A stretch of 27,346 bases of DNA from JBHIFB01 sp046760905 (GTDB taxonomy: Bacteria; Gemmatimonadota; CAZMKB01), in NCBI GenBank assembly GCA_046760905.1, contig JBHIFB010000030.1:1-27346 (forward strand). Direction: 5' to 3'. Below the pieces are notes generated by a model that was given only the letters and a program-made list of their open reading frames with translations, had not been told where the DNA came from and searched no databases. Made by a program: the position numbers and the translations under genes. Positions 16,316-24,042 of the stretch are shown here, piece after piece; within the stretch, counting starts at the first letter, position 1, and every line of letters begins with the position of its first letter.

Positions 16316-16849
16316 TCAGAGATTCTTCTCTTTTAACGCCTGTTTAATCAGCTTGCGCCCTCTATGGACCCTGCTGTAGAGTGCCTCCTTCGTTTTTAAT
16401 CCCATCTCTTTTGTAATCTCATCCTGAGAATATCCATCCAGCACCATCTTCACAATCCTTGAAAAATCTCCGTCTAGGTTATTGCAAAGTTCCAGGATTT
16501 CACTCTGGTATATATACGTCTCTATCTTCTCCAGGTGATCGTAAGCAGGATCCTCAAAGTCCTTTGCTCTGTACTTCTTCTCTGTTTTTTCACCCTGATA
16601 ATGGTTACCTATCATATTTCTGAGGATGGTGAATGTGAGGGGCAGTATCTCATCGTGTGAACGCAAGGTGGAGAGCTTACGGAGTAGCACGAGAAGCGTA
16701 TCCTGGACTATATCCTGAACTGCCCACCCAGGAACCCTTTTTCGAGCTACCGAGGTGATTCTCTGCTCAAGGAGAGAGAGTAAGGTTTCATACCTGCTAT
16801 CTGTGCTTTTGCATTCGAGCAGAGCTTTGAAGGGTGAATCCTTCTGCAT
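16316..16849 (-). CDS. ECF-type RNA polymerase sigma factor
   Basis: This 177-residue sigma-70-family protein has region 2 at about 20-85 (VQDIVQDTLLVLLRKL, the core-binding and -10 part) and region 4 at about 120-172 (DGYSQDEITKEMGLKTKEAL, then SRVHRGRKLIKQAL, the -35-binding helix-turn-helix). Regions 1 and 3 are absent, as in ECF sigmas. The frame extends to an ATG at 16891, but that codon overlaps the -10 box of the promoter at 16890-16918. The ATG at 16849, with a weak AGG site, is therefore the more likely start. The anti-sigma gene follows. Expression from a sigma-70 promoter with a separately controlled inhibitor suggests a basal supply of sigma and negative feedback. Confidence 0.88.
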   Translation of the reverse strand: MQKDSPFKALLECKSTDSRYETLLSLLEQRITSVARKRVPGWAVQDIVQDTLLVLLRKLSTLRSHDEILPLTFTILRNMIGNHYQGEKTEKKYRAKDFEDPAYDHLEKIETYIYQSEILELCNNLDGDFSRIVKMVLDGYSQDEITKEMGLKTKEALYSRVHRGRKLIKQALKEKNL

Positions 16850-16889
16850 GGTACAATACCTGTTGGATACACTGAATGATACTTGAAAC

Positions 16890-16918
16890 ATTATACCATA
16901 AATTCAACACTAAATCAA
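16890..16918 (-). promoter_or_regulatory. sigma-70 promoter for the ECF sigma gene
   Basis: On the minus strand TTGATT (16913-16918), a 17-nt spacer and a perfect TATAAT (16890-16895). Transcription would begin near 16883, after the longest possible start codon, which supports the ATG at 16849. Confidence 0.6.
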
Positions 16919-16947
16919 GCTGGTTGAAGGGCGGACTGGCATGTGGG

Positions 16948-17001
16948 AGAGGGATGGCTAAATAGGCTCGTGGTGTTACAGCCTCTCGGTGCCATCCCTC
17001 T
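16948..17001. repeat. 11-bp inverted repeat in the gene-free stretch 16919-17138
   Basis: AGAGGGATGGC (16948-16958) is perfectly complemented by GCCATCCCTCT (16991-17001) around a 32-nt loop. No U-tract follows on either strand, so it is not a simple terminator, and no known riboswitch signature was recognised. The surrounding 220 nt contain no gene. Confidence 0.5.
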
Positions 17002-17020
17002 GACCGCAGGCATAGCTACA

Positions 17021-17459
17021 GGTGACCGTACTTGCCTCTCCGTTATGGCGAAATGAAGAGATTTAGTTAATATTACGCGTGTGACAGGAAACCTCCATTT
17101 CCAGCCATGCCATGTTTCGCAGAACGATTCTCATTTAATCATTTTGTCTCAGCACACACTGAATAGAACTTGAGCATTCCTCCAGATTCTCCCGTCTGCG
17201 TGCGTAGCGAAACGCTCAGGCTAGTCACGGTCATATCAGATCCTGAGTCCAGAATCTGCCATCCCAGATCTCCTGACCAGTCGACAACAATGTCATCAAC
17301 AGGCTTGGTAACGCTGTTCCAGACAGCCACCCTTTCCACATAAAGGTCGCCGCTTAGAGATGTATCCAGATTGATGGCTATATGTCTGGTCCTTTTCAAT
17401 CCGTTATTCCCTTCGGTACAAAGCCAACCAGCGAACGGATATGCAAGTACAGGTCACCG
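17021..17459. repeat. imperfect inverted pair of about 25 nt (17021-17045 and 17434-17459)
   Basis: The plus-strand segment GGTGACCGTACTTGCCTCTC at 17021 is nearly the reverse complement of 17434-17459, with one missing base and two or three changes. The right copy encodes part of the decayed protein (GDLYLHIR on the minus strand). The left copy may be a scrap of the same domain in opposite orientation. Confidence 0.4.
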
Positions 17460-17575
17460 TACGGAGTTTGCAGGGGCGGATCCAGGATACCGAAGAATCC
17501 CACGCAGCCATTACACGTATCAGCAGAAGGATGGACTTCGATCAAAGTCTCATCCTGGTTTGAGGACAGCCAACT
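17139..17575 (-). pseudogene. decayed fragment of a secreted beta-rich protein
   Basis: Two minus-strand frames join into one sensible protein tail. The first is open from 17575 to a TGA at 17396-17398 and includes HPSADTCNGCVGFFGILDPP and YGDLYLHIRSLVGFVPKGI. The second runs from 17399 to a TAG-type stop at 17139 and includes HIAINLDTSLSGDLYVERVA and VDDIVVDWSGDLGW. A one-base frameshift near 17397 separates them. In the upstream direction the frame is closed by a TGA at 17576-17578, and only debris lies beyond. No start codon or ribosome binding site fits. The composition suggests an extracytoplasmic beta-sandwich protein. The family is not recognised. Confidence 0.5.
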
Positions 17576-17584
17576 TCACTTACC

Positions 17585-17612
17585 TTGACATGAGATGTCG
17601 TGCATCTAATAT
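17585..17612 (+). promoter_or_regulatory. sigma-70 promoter for the methyltransferase operon
   Basis: TTGACA (17585-17590), a 16-nt spacer and TAATAT (17607-17612). The predicted leader to the ATG at 17690 is about 70 nt. No cobalamin or SAM riboswitch signature was seen in it. Confidence 0.55.
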
Positions 17613-17689
17613 TCTCAGGGGCGTACGTAAAAAGTGCTATGCTCATAGTACGCAAGAGAGCGTATCGATTAGTGGCTTTAAAATAGTGG

Positions 17690-18613
17690 ATGATCCGGGA
17701 AACAGTGACCGATTACAGAAAGCTTGATATTACAGAGAGATCAGGTGTGATCATGCTAGATGGCGCTTACGGGAGCAATATCATTGGAATGGGTCTAGCG
17801 CCCGGAAGGCCGCCGGACGAGTGGAATATCACAGAGCCAGACAAGGTGCGGATGCTCCATAGCGAGTACATTGATGCAGGGAGCAGCATCATCACGACAA
17901 ACACTTTCGGATCGAATGCGGTCAAGCTGGGAAGAAGCGGCCTGAGTGATAGGGTCCATGAGCTGAATCTCAGGGGAGCGAGGATTGCCCGGGAAGTGGC
18001 CGATAAGAGGGCACTCGTGGCCGGCGATATAGGCCCGACAGGGGAACTCCTCGAACCGTACGGAACTCTGACAGCGGAGAGTGCGAAGAAGAGTTTCATC
18101 GATCAGGCGAAGGCGCTCTTCGAAGGGGGAGCTGATCTTATCATAATCGAGACCATGTATGACCTCAGGGAAGCGCTCCTGGCCCTCGAGGCTGGTCTCG
18201 AAGCCACGCCTCTGCCCGTCGTTGTCTCCCTCTCCTTCGAGAGGAAAGAGACCGGTTTTGTGACTATCATGGGAAACCGTGTCGAAAGTTCCTTCACAGA
18301 GCTAGCAAATGCAGGGGCATGTGTCGTAGGGGCGAACTGCAGTATAAGCAGCTCTGACATGGTCGACCTCGTTCGTGTGATGGTGGATTCCACTTCTCTA
18401 CCGGTCGTCGCACAACCCAATGCAGGATTGCCATCCGTCGAGGGAGGAAATGTGAGATATGAGACCGATCCGGTTGAGTTTGCCTGTGATATCATGAGAA
18501 TGATCGATATCGGCGCGAAGGTTGTGGGTGGCTGCTGCGGAACGAATCCTGAGTTCATGAGGGTGCTGCGGGAGAAGCTGGATGAAAGAGAAAACGGCAA
18601 TTCTTCTGAATGA
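17690..18613 (+). CDS. homocysteine S-methyltransferase (MetH N-terminal-type, stand-alone)
   Basis: This 307-residue TIM-barrel protein has the zinc/homocysteine site of the family: the first Cys in VVGANCS (about residue 212) and the Cys pair in VVGGCCGTN (about 284-285). LDGAYGSN at the start and TTNTFGSN at about 68 are also typical. It transfers a methyl group to homocysteine to give methionine. In MetH this barrel is followed by folate, cobalamin and activation domains; here those are missing, and a stand-alone activation-like protein is encoded next, overlapping by 32 nt. The methyl donor is not shown by the sequence: a corrinoid protein from elsewhere, or S-methylmethionine, are options. 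The ribosome binding site before ATG 17690 is weak. Confidence 0.87.
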   Translation: MIRETVTDYRKLDITERSGVIMLDGAYGSNIIGMGLAPGRPPDEWNITEPDKVRMLHSEYIDAGSSIITTNTFGSNAVKLGRSGLSDRVHELNLRGARIAREVADKRALVAGDIGPTGELLEPYGTLTAESAKKSFIDQAKALFEGGADLIIIETMYDLREALLALEAGLEATPLPVVVSLSFERKETGFVTIMGNRVESSFTELANAGACVVGANCSISSSDMVDLVRVMVDSTSLPVVAQPNAGLPSVEGGNVRYETDPVEFACDIMRMIDIGAKVVGGCCGTNPEFMRVLREKLDERENGNSSE

Positions 18614-19244
18614 GTTGCGGTATTTCCTGGAAGATGGGGAGATTTACAGGCTCCTTGGCTACAGAAGGGGGAGGGTGACATCGAGGGAGGAAGTAAAAAG
18701 CGCTGTGAAAAGTATGAAAGAAGTCTCTGAGGGTCTTATAAGAGCAAGGGGTGCCTATATTATTTTGTCCCCTGAGGGAATCAAAGAGAGGGGACCTTTC
18801 CGCCTGGCCGAGAAAGTTGGTCTGGGGCTCTGCACGATTGGAAGTACCCTCGAAGAGAGGGTACGTGCTCTTTTCAACGAGGGAAGGTATCTCGAGGGTC
18901 TCGCCCTGGACACCATAGGGTCTGTTGCGGTCGAAAGCGCAGCCGATCAGCTCAATTTCCATATATGTGACCGGGGAGAAAGCGGGGGACTCACCGGTGA
19001 CAGGAGGTTCAGCCCCGGGTATGGGAGCTGGTCACTTGAGCATCAGAGTCTTTTCTTCGAGCTTCTACCTCACAAGGACCTGGGAATGACCCTCACACCT
19101 TCATTTATGATGGTACCCAGGAAGTCGATCTCATTCGCAGTGAACCTGATGAAGGGTGGAGAAATCCGAAGTTCTTCAAGGTGCTCGAGGTGTGGAATGC
19201 GGGACTGCCCGTTCCGTGAAGACGATGAAAGGGGCGATGTGTGA
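18582..19244 (+). CDS. stand-alone MetH-activation-domain-like protein
   Basis: This 220-residue protein resembles the reactivation domain of cobalamin-dependent methionine synthase, most clearly RRFSPGYGSWSLEHQ at about residues 141-155, the family's R-x-x-PGYG motif that contacts S-adenosylmethionine. The early part (LGLCTIGSTLEERVRALF) also fits. A Cys cluster near the C-terminus (CSRCGMRDCPF) is extra and might bind metal or an Fe-S centre. In MetH this domain reduces and remethylates oxidised cob(II)alamin. As a separate protein it recalls the split arrangement in Thermotoga. GGGAG lies 7 nt before the ATG, supporting a start inside the end of the upstream gene (32-nt overlap). Its partner corrinoid protein is not in this window. 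Confidence 0.82.
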   Translation: MKEKTAILLNELRYFLEDGEIYRLLGYRRGRVTSREEVKSAVKSMKEVSEGLIRARGAYIILSPEGIKERGPFRLAEKVGLGLCTIGSTLEERVRALFNEGRYLEGLALDTIGSVAVESAADQLNFHICDRGESGGLTGDRRFSPGYGSWSLEHQSLFFELLPHKDLGMTLTPSFMMVPRKSISFAVNLMKGGEIRSSSRCSRCGMRDCPFREDDERGDV

Positions 19245-20725
19245 GACCCGGTCTTCAGCTGCTCGAGAACACACTGCTGGAGGATATAGTAGATGAAGCG
19301 ATCAGTGTGCTCTCCCGTATAGGAGTGTTCATCGAGGATGAAGAGGTGATTGAACTCCTCCACGGGTCGGGGGCGAGAGTGGAAGGGGAGAGGAAGAGGG
19401 TGTGCATACCGGAGGAATTGATCGAGAGGTGTCTTCAATCGGCGCCTTCATCGGTCGAGGTGTTCGATGCCGCAGGCAACAGGGTTATGGAGCTGGAAGG
19501 CGAAAAAGTGCACTACAACCCGGGTTCCGCTGCACTATGGATTCTCGATCCCGAGACGCTCAGGGAGAGAAAGCCTGTGAGCAGGGACCTGATAAACCTC
19601 GCAGTGATAGTCAACGAGTGTTCCAACCTCGCAGCCCAGAGCACCTCCATGATTCCGGATGATGTTCCGAGAGACGTTGCAGACAGGTACCGTCTCTTCA
19701 TCGCTCTTCTCTTTTCCCGAAAACCGACTGTGACTGGTACCTTCGCTCACGATGCATTCCCTACGATGAAGGAGATGCTCAGCATAGTCGCAGGAGGTGA
19801 GAAAGAACTGGAGAAGAAACCCATTGCCATATTCGATGCCTGCCCCTCCCCGCCATTGATGTGGAGCGCGCTCACCTCCAAAATCCTGCTCGGTTGCGCC
19901 AGAAGCGGACTCCCTGCAGAGCTGGTATCGATGCCTCTCACTGGAGCTGTTGCCCCGGTCACACTAACCGGAACCATCGTACAGCATACCGCCGAAAACC
20001 TGAGCGGTGTCGTGATACACCAGCTCGCGGGTCCCGGCTCGCCCATCATCTACGGGGGTTCCCCTTCAGCCTTCGATATGAGGAAAGGTACGACACCAAT
20101 GGGAGCGGTTGAGACGATGATGATAGATGTCGCGTATTCACAGATCGGAAAACACTTAGGTCTGCCGACTCATGCGTACATGGGGCTGAGCGATTCGAAG
20201 CTGGTAGACGCTCAGGCAGGATTCGAATCAGGCGGAGGGATCATTCTTGGGGGTCTTGCCGGTATCAACCTTATATCCGGCCCCGGTATGCTCGACTTCG
20301 AAAGCTGTCAGAGCCTCGAGAAGCTCCTGATCGATGATCAGATTTGTCAAATGGCGTTCAGGCTGCTTGATGGTGTGAAACCGAGAACCAGCCCTATGGG
20401 ATTCGACGTGTTAAAAGCTGCGGTTGAAAGCGGTAAGCCAGGTGAATACTTTCTCACTTCCCCCGACACACTCAGATGGTTCAAAGAGGAGCTCTCTTTT
20501 CCCGATGTCCTGGTGGACAGGTCTGATTACGGGGGATGGCTCGAAGATGGGGCGGAGGATGCCTATGAGAGGGCGCGGGCCCGGGTTGCCGAGCTCACCG
20601 CAGATAGACCCAAACCGGTGCTGGGGGATGAGAAGGTTGCTGGCCTTAAGGAGATCATGGAAAAGGATCTCTCCTCGGCAGGAATGGACCGGCTACCGGA
20701 GCCGCTTTTACAAATTCTCCCCTAG
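19241..20725 (+). CDS. MttB/MtgB superfamily corrinoid methyltransferase, non-pyrrolysine type
   Basis: This 494-residue TIM-barrel protein is of the trimethylamine/glycine-betaine methyltransferase superfamily. Landmarks are YNPGSAALWILDP, PLTGAVAPVTLTGTIVQHTA, IYGGSPSAFDMRKG and YMGLSDSKLVDAQAGFESGG. No in-frame TAG occurs, so unlike archaeal MttB it does not carry pyrrolysine and belongs with MtgB-like enzymes. These move a methyl group from a quaternary amine or related compound to a corrinoid protein. The GTG start overlaps the upstream TGA (GTGA) with AGGGG 6 nt before it. With the two preceding genes it suggests methyl transfer from a methylated amine to homocysteine through a corrinoid protein encoded elsewhere. 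The substrate cannot be deduced. Confidence 0.87.
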   Translation: MRPGLQLLENTLLEDIVDEAISVLSRIGVFIEDEEVIELLHGSGARVEGERKRVCIPEELIERCLQSAPSSVEVFDAAGNRVMELEGEKVHYNPGSAALWILDPETLRERKPVSRDLINLAVIVNECSNLAAQSTSMIPDDVPRDVADRYRLFIALLFSRKPTVTGTFAHDAFPTMKEMLSIVAGGEKELEKKPIAIFDACPSPPLMWSALTSKILLGCARSGLPAELVSMPLTGAVAPVTLTGTIVQHTAENLSGVVIHQLAGPGSPIIYGGSPSAFDMRKGTTPMGAVETMMIDVAYSQIGKHLGLPTHAYMGLSDSKLVDAQAGFESGGGIILGGLAGINLISGPGMLDFESCQSLEKLLIDDQICQMAFRLLDGVKPRTSPMGFDVLKAAVESGKPGEYFLTSPDTLRWFKEELSFPDVLVDRSDYGGWLEDGAEDAYERARARVAELTADRPKPVLGDEKVAGLKEIMEKDLSSAGMDRLPEPLLQILP

Positions 20726-20752
20726 TTACCTGCTGCTTGATCAGGAGTCTTT

Positions 20753-22246
20753 GTGTCCGACATCCCCGAACCAGCTCCCTTCGAAGACGCAAGGAGGGTG
20801 GCCAGAAATACAATCATCCTCCTTGCGAGTAAGTTTATAAGCAAACCGCTCTACCTAATATACATCTTCCTTATAGCACGGGCTCTCGGCGTAGAAGATT
20901 TCGGCAGGTACTCGTTTGCCATCACCTTCGCCGGCTTCTTCGTGATTCTTGCCGATTTCGGGCTCAAGACACCCGTTCAGAGGGCCATTGCCAGAGATAG
21001 AGACCTGACATCTCTCTACCTTATCAATGCATTATGGATAAAAGTCGTTCTAACACTCGTTGCGATAGCCGTCTTTTATGGGACGGTGGTGATATCAGGG
21101 TACGGCTCTCTGTATGGCGCGATCCTCTATGTGGCGCTTGCTATCGTTGTCATCGATTCCGGCTCCCAGATGCTCTATCAGGTCTTCAGGGCACACGAAG
21201 TCATGCATTACGAGGCCGTGGTGAATGTATTGAGGCTTGCATTCATGCTGATTTTGACTCTGCTGGTGATAGAGATGGGTTACGGTTTGATGACGATTCT
21301 TCTCGTTATGCTCCTCTCGATAACTCTTGCCCTTTCCTTTAATTCCGTCATCTACTCGAAGAAGTGTTCCACAGGCGGGGGGAGGTGTGACTGGAAGGTT
21401 GCCCGAAATTTTCTGAAGATGGCCGTGGTTTTCGGGCTCGGTTCCGGGCTTTATACTCTATACAGCAAGATAGACATCGTGATGCTTGAGAGGATGGTGG
21501 GTCAGCGCTCTGTGGGTCTCTATGCAGCCGCATACACGTTGCTCGAGAACCTGGAGATTATATGCGTTGTCTATATAGCGGCTTTCATGCCACATCTTTT
21601 TAGAACTCTCACTGTCTCAAAGGAGAGGGCCCTGCACCAGAGTGGCAGGTCCATAGGCTATCTCCTTCTCATCGGGCTCCCGACTGCAACAGGGCTTTCA
21701 ATGCTTTCCGGGGATGTGATCGAACTCCTCTACGGTGCTGATTTTGCCCCTTCAGCGGAAGCCCTCGCGGTGCTGATCTGGGCGGTTCCTGTCAAATACA
21801 CTTTCATGGTGCTGTCGGCTTTGCTTATAGCGCTCGACAAGGAGAAAACCGGTCTTTACACAGGCACTTTGGGTGTCTGCGTGAACATCCTTCTCAACAT
21901 GTTGTTAATACCCCTATATGCCCACCTCGGCGCCGCAATCGCTACCTTAATAACTGAGACATTGATACTCGTCTTTCAATGCTGCTTCGTGCACAGATAT
22001 GCAGGGGTGATACCGCTGCCTGTCGGATCGATCAAGCTGGTCGCTTCGAATGTGATTCTCGCAATCTGTATATGGCCTATCCGTGATTGGGGCCTTCTTC
22101 CGGCGGCCCCTATCGCGATCCTTGCCTATGCCTTTTTGCTTTATATCACGGGATTTTTCACCACCGGAGAGGAAGATTTCCTGAGAGAAATGATTGGAAG
22201 CCTCAGGAACAGGCTTGGTAACTCTGCGGATAAAAACAATGGTTAA
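20753..22246 (+). CDS. Wzx-like polysaccharide/lipid-linked oligosaccharide flippase
   Basis: This 497-residue protein has about 12-14 hydrophobic helices and no large soluble domain. The beginning, RNTIILLASKFISKPLYLIY followed by ARALGVEDFGRYSFA and ADFGLKTPVQRAIARD, is typical of the MATE/MVF-type exporters that flip lipid-linked sugars (O-antigen or capsule units) across the inner membrane. GTG at 20753 has AGGAG 5 nt upstream. It lies only 27 nt after the MttB-like gene, so it is probably in the same transcript, although a functional link is not obvious and no glycosyltransferase is nearby. Its TAA overlaps that of the convergent HD-GYP gene. Confidence 0.87.
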   Translation: MSDIPEPAPFEDARRVARNTIILLASKFISKPLYLIYIFLIARALGVEDFGRYSFAITFAGFFVILADFGLKTPVQRAIARDRDLTSLYLINALWIKVVLTLVAIAVFYGTVVISGYGSLYGAILYVALAIVVIDSGSQMLYQVFRAHEVMHYEAVVNVLRLAFMLILTLLVIEMGYGLMTILLVMLLSITLALSFNSVIYSKKCSTGGGRCDWKVARNFLKMAVVFGLGSGLYTLYSKIDIVMLERMVGQRSVGLYAAAYTLLENLEIICVVYIAAFMPHLFRTLTVSKERALHQSGRSIGYLLLIGLPTATGLSMLSGDVIELLYGADFAPSAEALAVLIWAVPVKYTFMVLSALLIALDKEKTGLYTGTLGVCVNILLNMLLIPLYAHLGAAIATLITETLILVFQCCFVHRYAGVIPLPVGSIKLVASNVILAICIWPIRDWGLLPAAPIAILAYAFLLYITGFFTTGEEDFLREMIGSLRNRLGNSADKNNG

Positions 22247-23946
22247 GAGGCTAGCCCCGTGATCTTCAGATTCTTCCCGCCTTCAAATCCCTTCATTCGT
22301 TTAGCAGCGCTCTTGTTCCACAGGCTGATGAACTCCTCGTAATCCTCCCCACCGTTGGGCGTTGCATCCTTCACCTTGTTCTCTATTATCCTGACAAACA
22401 GCGGTGTGAGACCCGGGTCCAGAATCTGACCCGCCTCCTTTTTCATAATTGAGATCGCCTGCTTTATAGAGAGAGCGGGTCTGTAAGGCCTGTCCGTTGT
22501 GAGGGCATCGAAGAAATCGCAGAGGGCGATGAGCCTCGCACCGAACGGAATCTCTACACCTGCCAGACCTTCCGGATACCCCTGGCCATTGTACCGCTCA
22601 TGGTGATGAATGATGAGCGGCTTCACTTCCCAGGGGAAGTCGATGTTTGCCAGCTTCTCCAGCCCCCAGCCGGGGTGCTTCTTGATCTCGGCAAACTCCT
22701 CTTCGGTCAGCCGGTCGGGCTTTGAGAGTATCCTCTTCGGGACCTTCACCTTTCCAAGGTCATGCAGGAATGCTGCGAGAAGGATCGTCTTTTTCTGCTC
22801 CTCGTCAAGATCCAGCTGTTCGGCGAGCTCCATCGCGTAACTTGCCACCCTCTGTGAGTGACCGTACGTATAGGTGTCCTTCGATTCGACCGCCTCCCCC
22901 ATCGACTGCGCGATATTGAAATAGATCTCCTCGAGCTCGTAGATCTTCTTATCAACGTCCTCGAGATACTTCCTTGCCTTCAGGTCACGGAATGCCTGGA
23001 ATGATTTTCCAAGAGCTGCGAGCGCCTCCTTGCTGTCGCCCCTTGCCTGGTAGAGGAGACCTTCTTCCCTGAGCGATTCAGCGACTCCGAGCGGGTTGTG
23101 GCACTCCGTATTTATCCTGACACTTTCATTTAGGTGGTAAAGCGAGAGGGAGTATTTTTGCATTTCCCTGTAGATGATCCCATAGAGTTTGAGCGCCTCT
23201 GCAATGCCGAGCTTGTCCTTTATCCTGTTCAGGATTTCAAACGCCTCTTCGCATCTCTCCCTTGCCTCCTCAAGCTCGTTAAGCTTAAGGGAAGCTTCGG
23301 CCCTGTTGAGGTTGATAGTCGCGGTCAGGCGGATGTCTCCGGTGGACCTGGCCATTTCCAGGCTCTTCTTGAAATACCTGTTGGCCGTTGGGAGATCATC
23401 CTTGTCACGGTAAGTCATTCCGATGTTGTTGTATGTTTCTGCCAGACCTCTCAGGTTGCGCATTGTTCTAAGCAGCGGTATGCTCTTCTCATAACAGCAT
23501 ATGGCCTCTTTCCATTCGCCCAGGATGTTGTACATGGCTCCGAGGTTGTTGAAAAGCTGGGCTCTGAGCTTATGTTCCTGCCTGGCGGTTGCTATCTGAA
23601 GCGCCTTCTCGTAGCAGGATTTGACCTTCTCCCACTCCCCCCTTTCGAGATGAACAGTACCCATCGCGCACATCGCGTAAGCGACTGCGAGCTCATCCCT
23701 CGCCGATTCGGCCACCTCCAGGCTGTTCGTGTAGTGGTCGAGCGCGGCGGACCACTCGCCCCTCTTGGAGAATATATGGCCTGTTCTCCTCTGCGCTTCC
23801 GCAGTGAGGCTGTCTTCTCCGCACGCTTTGCTGAGATCGAGCGCTTCGCCGAACCGTTTGAGCGCGCTGTTGTACTCACCGATTAAGTCGAGCCTTATTC
23901 CCTCATCGATAAGCTCTCTTACTCTATGTACATGGTCGCCGTTCAT
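22243..23946 (-). CDS. TPR-HD-GYP cyclic-di-GMP phosphodiesterase
   Basis: This 567-residue cytoplasmic protein carries seven or eight TPR repeats of the 40-residue kind in residues about 8-330 (for example GEWSAALDHY, GEWKEAICCYEKS). A short helix leads to an HD-GYP domain at about 345-530. Metal and signature residues are present: H363, HD at 395-396 (FLHDLGKV), HHHE at 447-450, GQGYP at 454-458 and D478 in LCDFFDALTTDRPYRP. With both the HD and GYP motifs intact it should hydrolyse cyclic-di-GMP, with the TPRs acting as a protein-binding sensor. It lies 96 nt downstream of the exported-protein gene on the same strand with no clear promoter or terminator between, so the c-di-GMP riboswitch may control it too. 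The ribosome binding site is weak. Confidence 0.9.
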   Translation of the reverse strand: MNGDHVHRVRELIDEGIRLDLIGEYNSALKRFGEALDLSKACGEDSLTAEAQRRTGHIFSKRGEWSAALDHYTNSLEVAESARDELAVAYAMCAMGTVHLERGEWEKVKSCYEKALQIATARQEHKLRAQLFNNLGAMYNILGEWKEAICCYEKSIPLLRTMRNLRGLAETYNNIGMTYRDKDDLPTANRYFKKSLEMARSTGDIRLTATINLNRAEASLKLNELEEARERCEEAFEILNRIKDKLGIAEALKLYGIIYREMQKYSLSLYHLNESVRINTECHNPLGVAESLREEGLLYQARGDSKEALAALGKSFQAFRDLKARKYLEDVDKKIYELEEIYFNIAQSMGEAVESKDTYTYGHSQRVASYAMELAEQLDLDEEQKKTILLAAFLHDLGKVKVPKRILSKPDRLTEEEFAEIKKHPGWGLEKLANIDFPWEVKPLIIHHHERYNGQGYPEGLAGVEIPFGARLIALCDFFDALTTDRPYRPALSIKQAISIMKKEAGQILDPGLTPLFVRIIENKVKDATPNGGEDYEEFISLWNKSAAKRMKGFEGGKNLKITGLAS

Positions 23947-24042
23947 TGTCTTGGCCTGGGACTACATTTCACCTACCCCGATCATAGGCGGTAAACCGCA
24001 AATTTCGTTCCCTTAAAAGCTGCGCTGGCTTCCAGCTCGCTC

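Noticed and set aside
12815..16849. Type III-E CRISPR (Craspase) locus
   Set aside because: Only the TPR-CHAT and sigma parallels are present; no repeat array, gRAMP effector, Csx30 or Csx31 is seen.
16919..17060. Cobalamin or SAM riboswitch near the methyltransferase cluster
   Set aside because: The stem at 16948-17001 lacks the B12-box and SAM-core sequences and lies over 600 nt from the methyltransferase start, beyond its promoter.
19241..20725. Possible pyrrolysine (in-frame TAG) in the MttB-like gene
   Set aside because: The frame has no internal TAG and the region around YMGLSDSKLVDAQAG is continuous, so it is the non-pyrrolysine type.
23134..23886. 250-residue open frame on the plus strand
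   Set aside because: Shadow of the TPR part of the HD-GYP gene; no recognisable motif.
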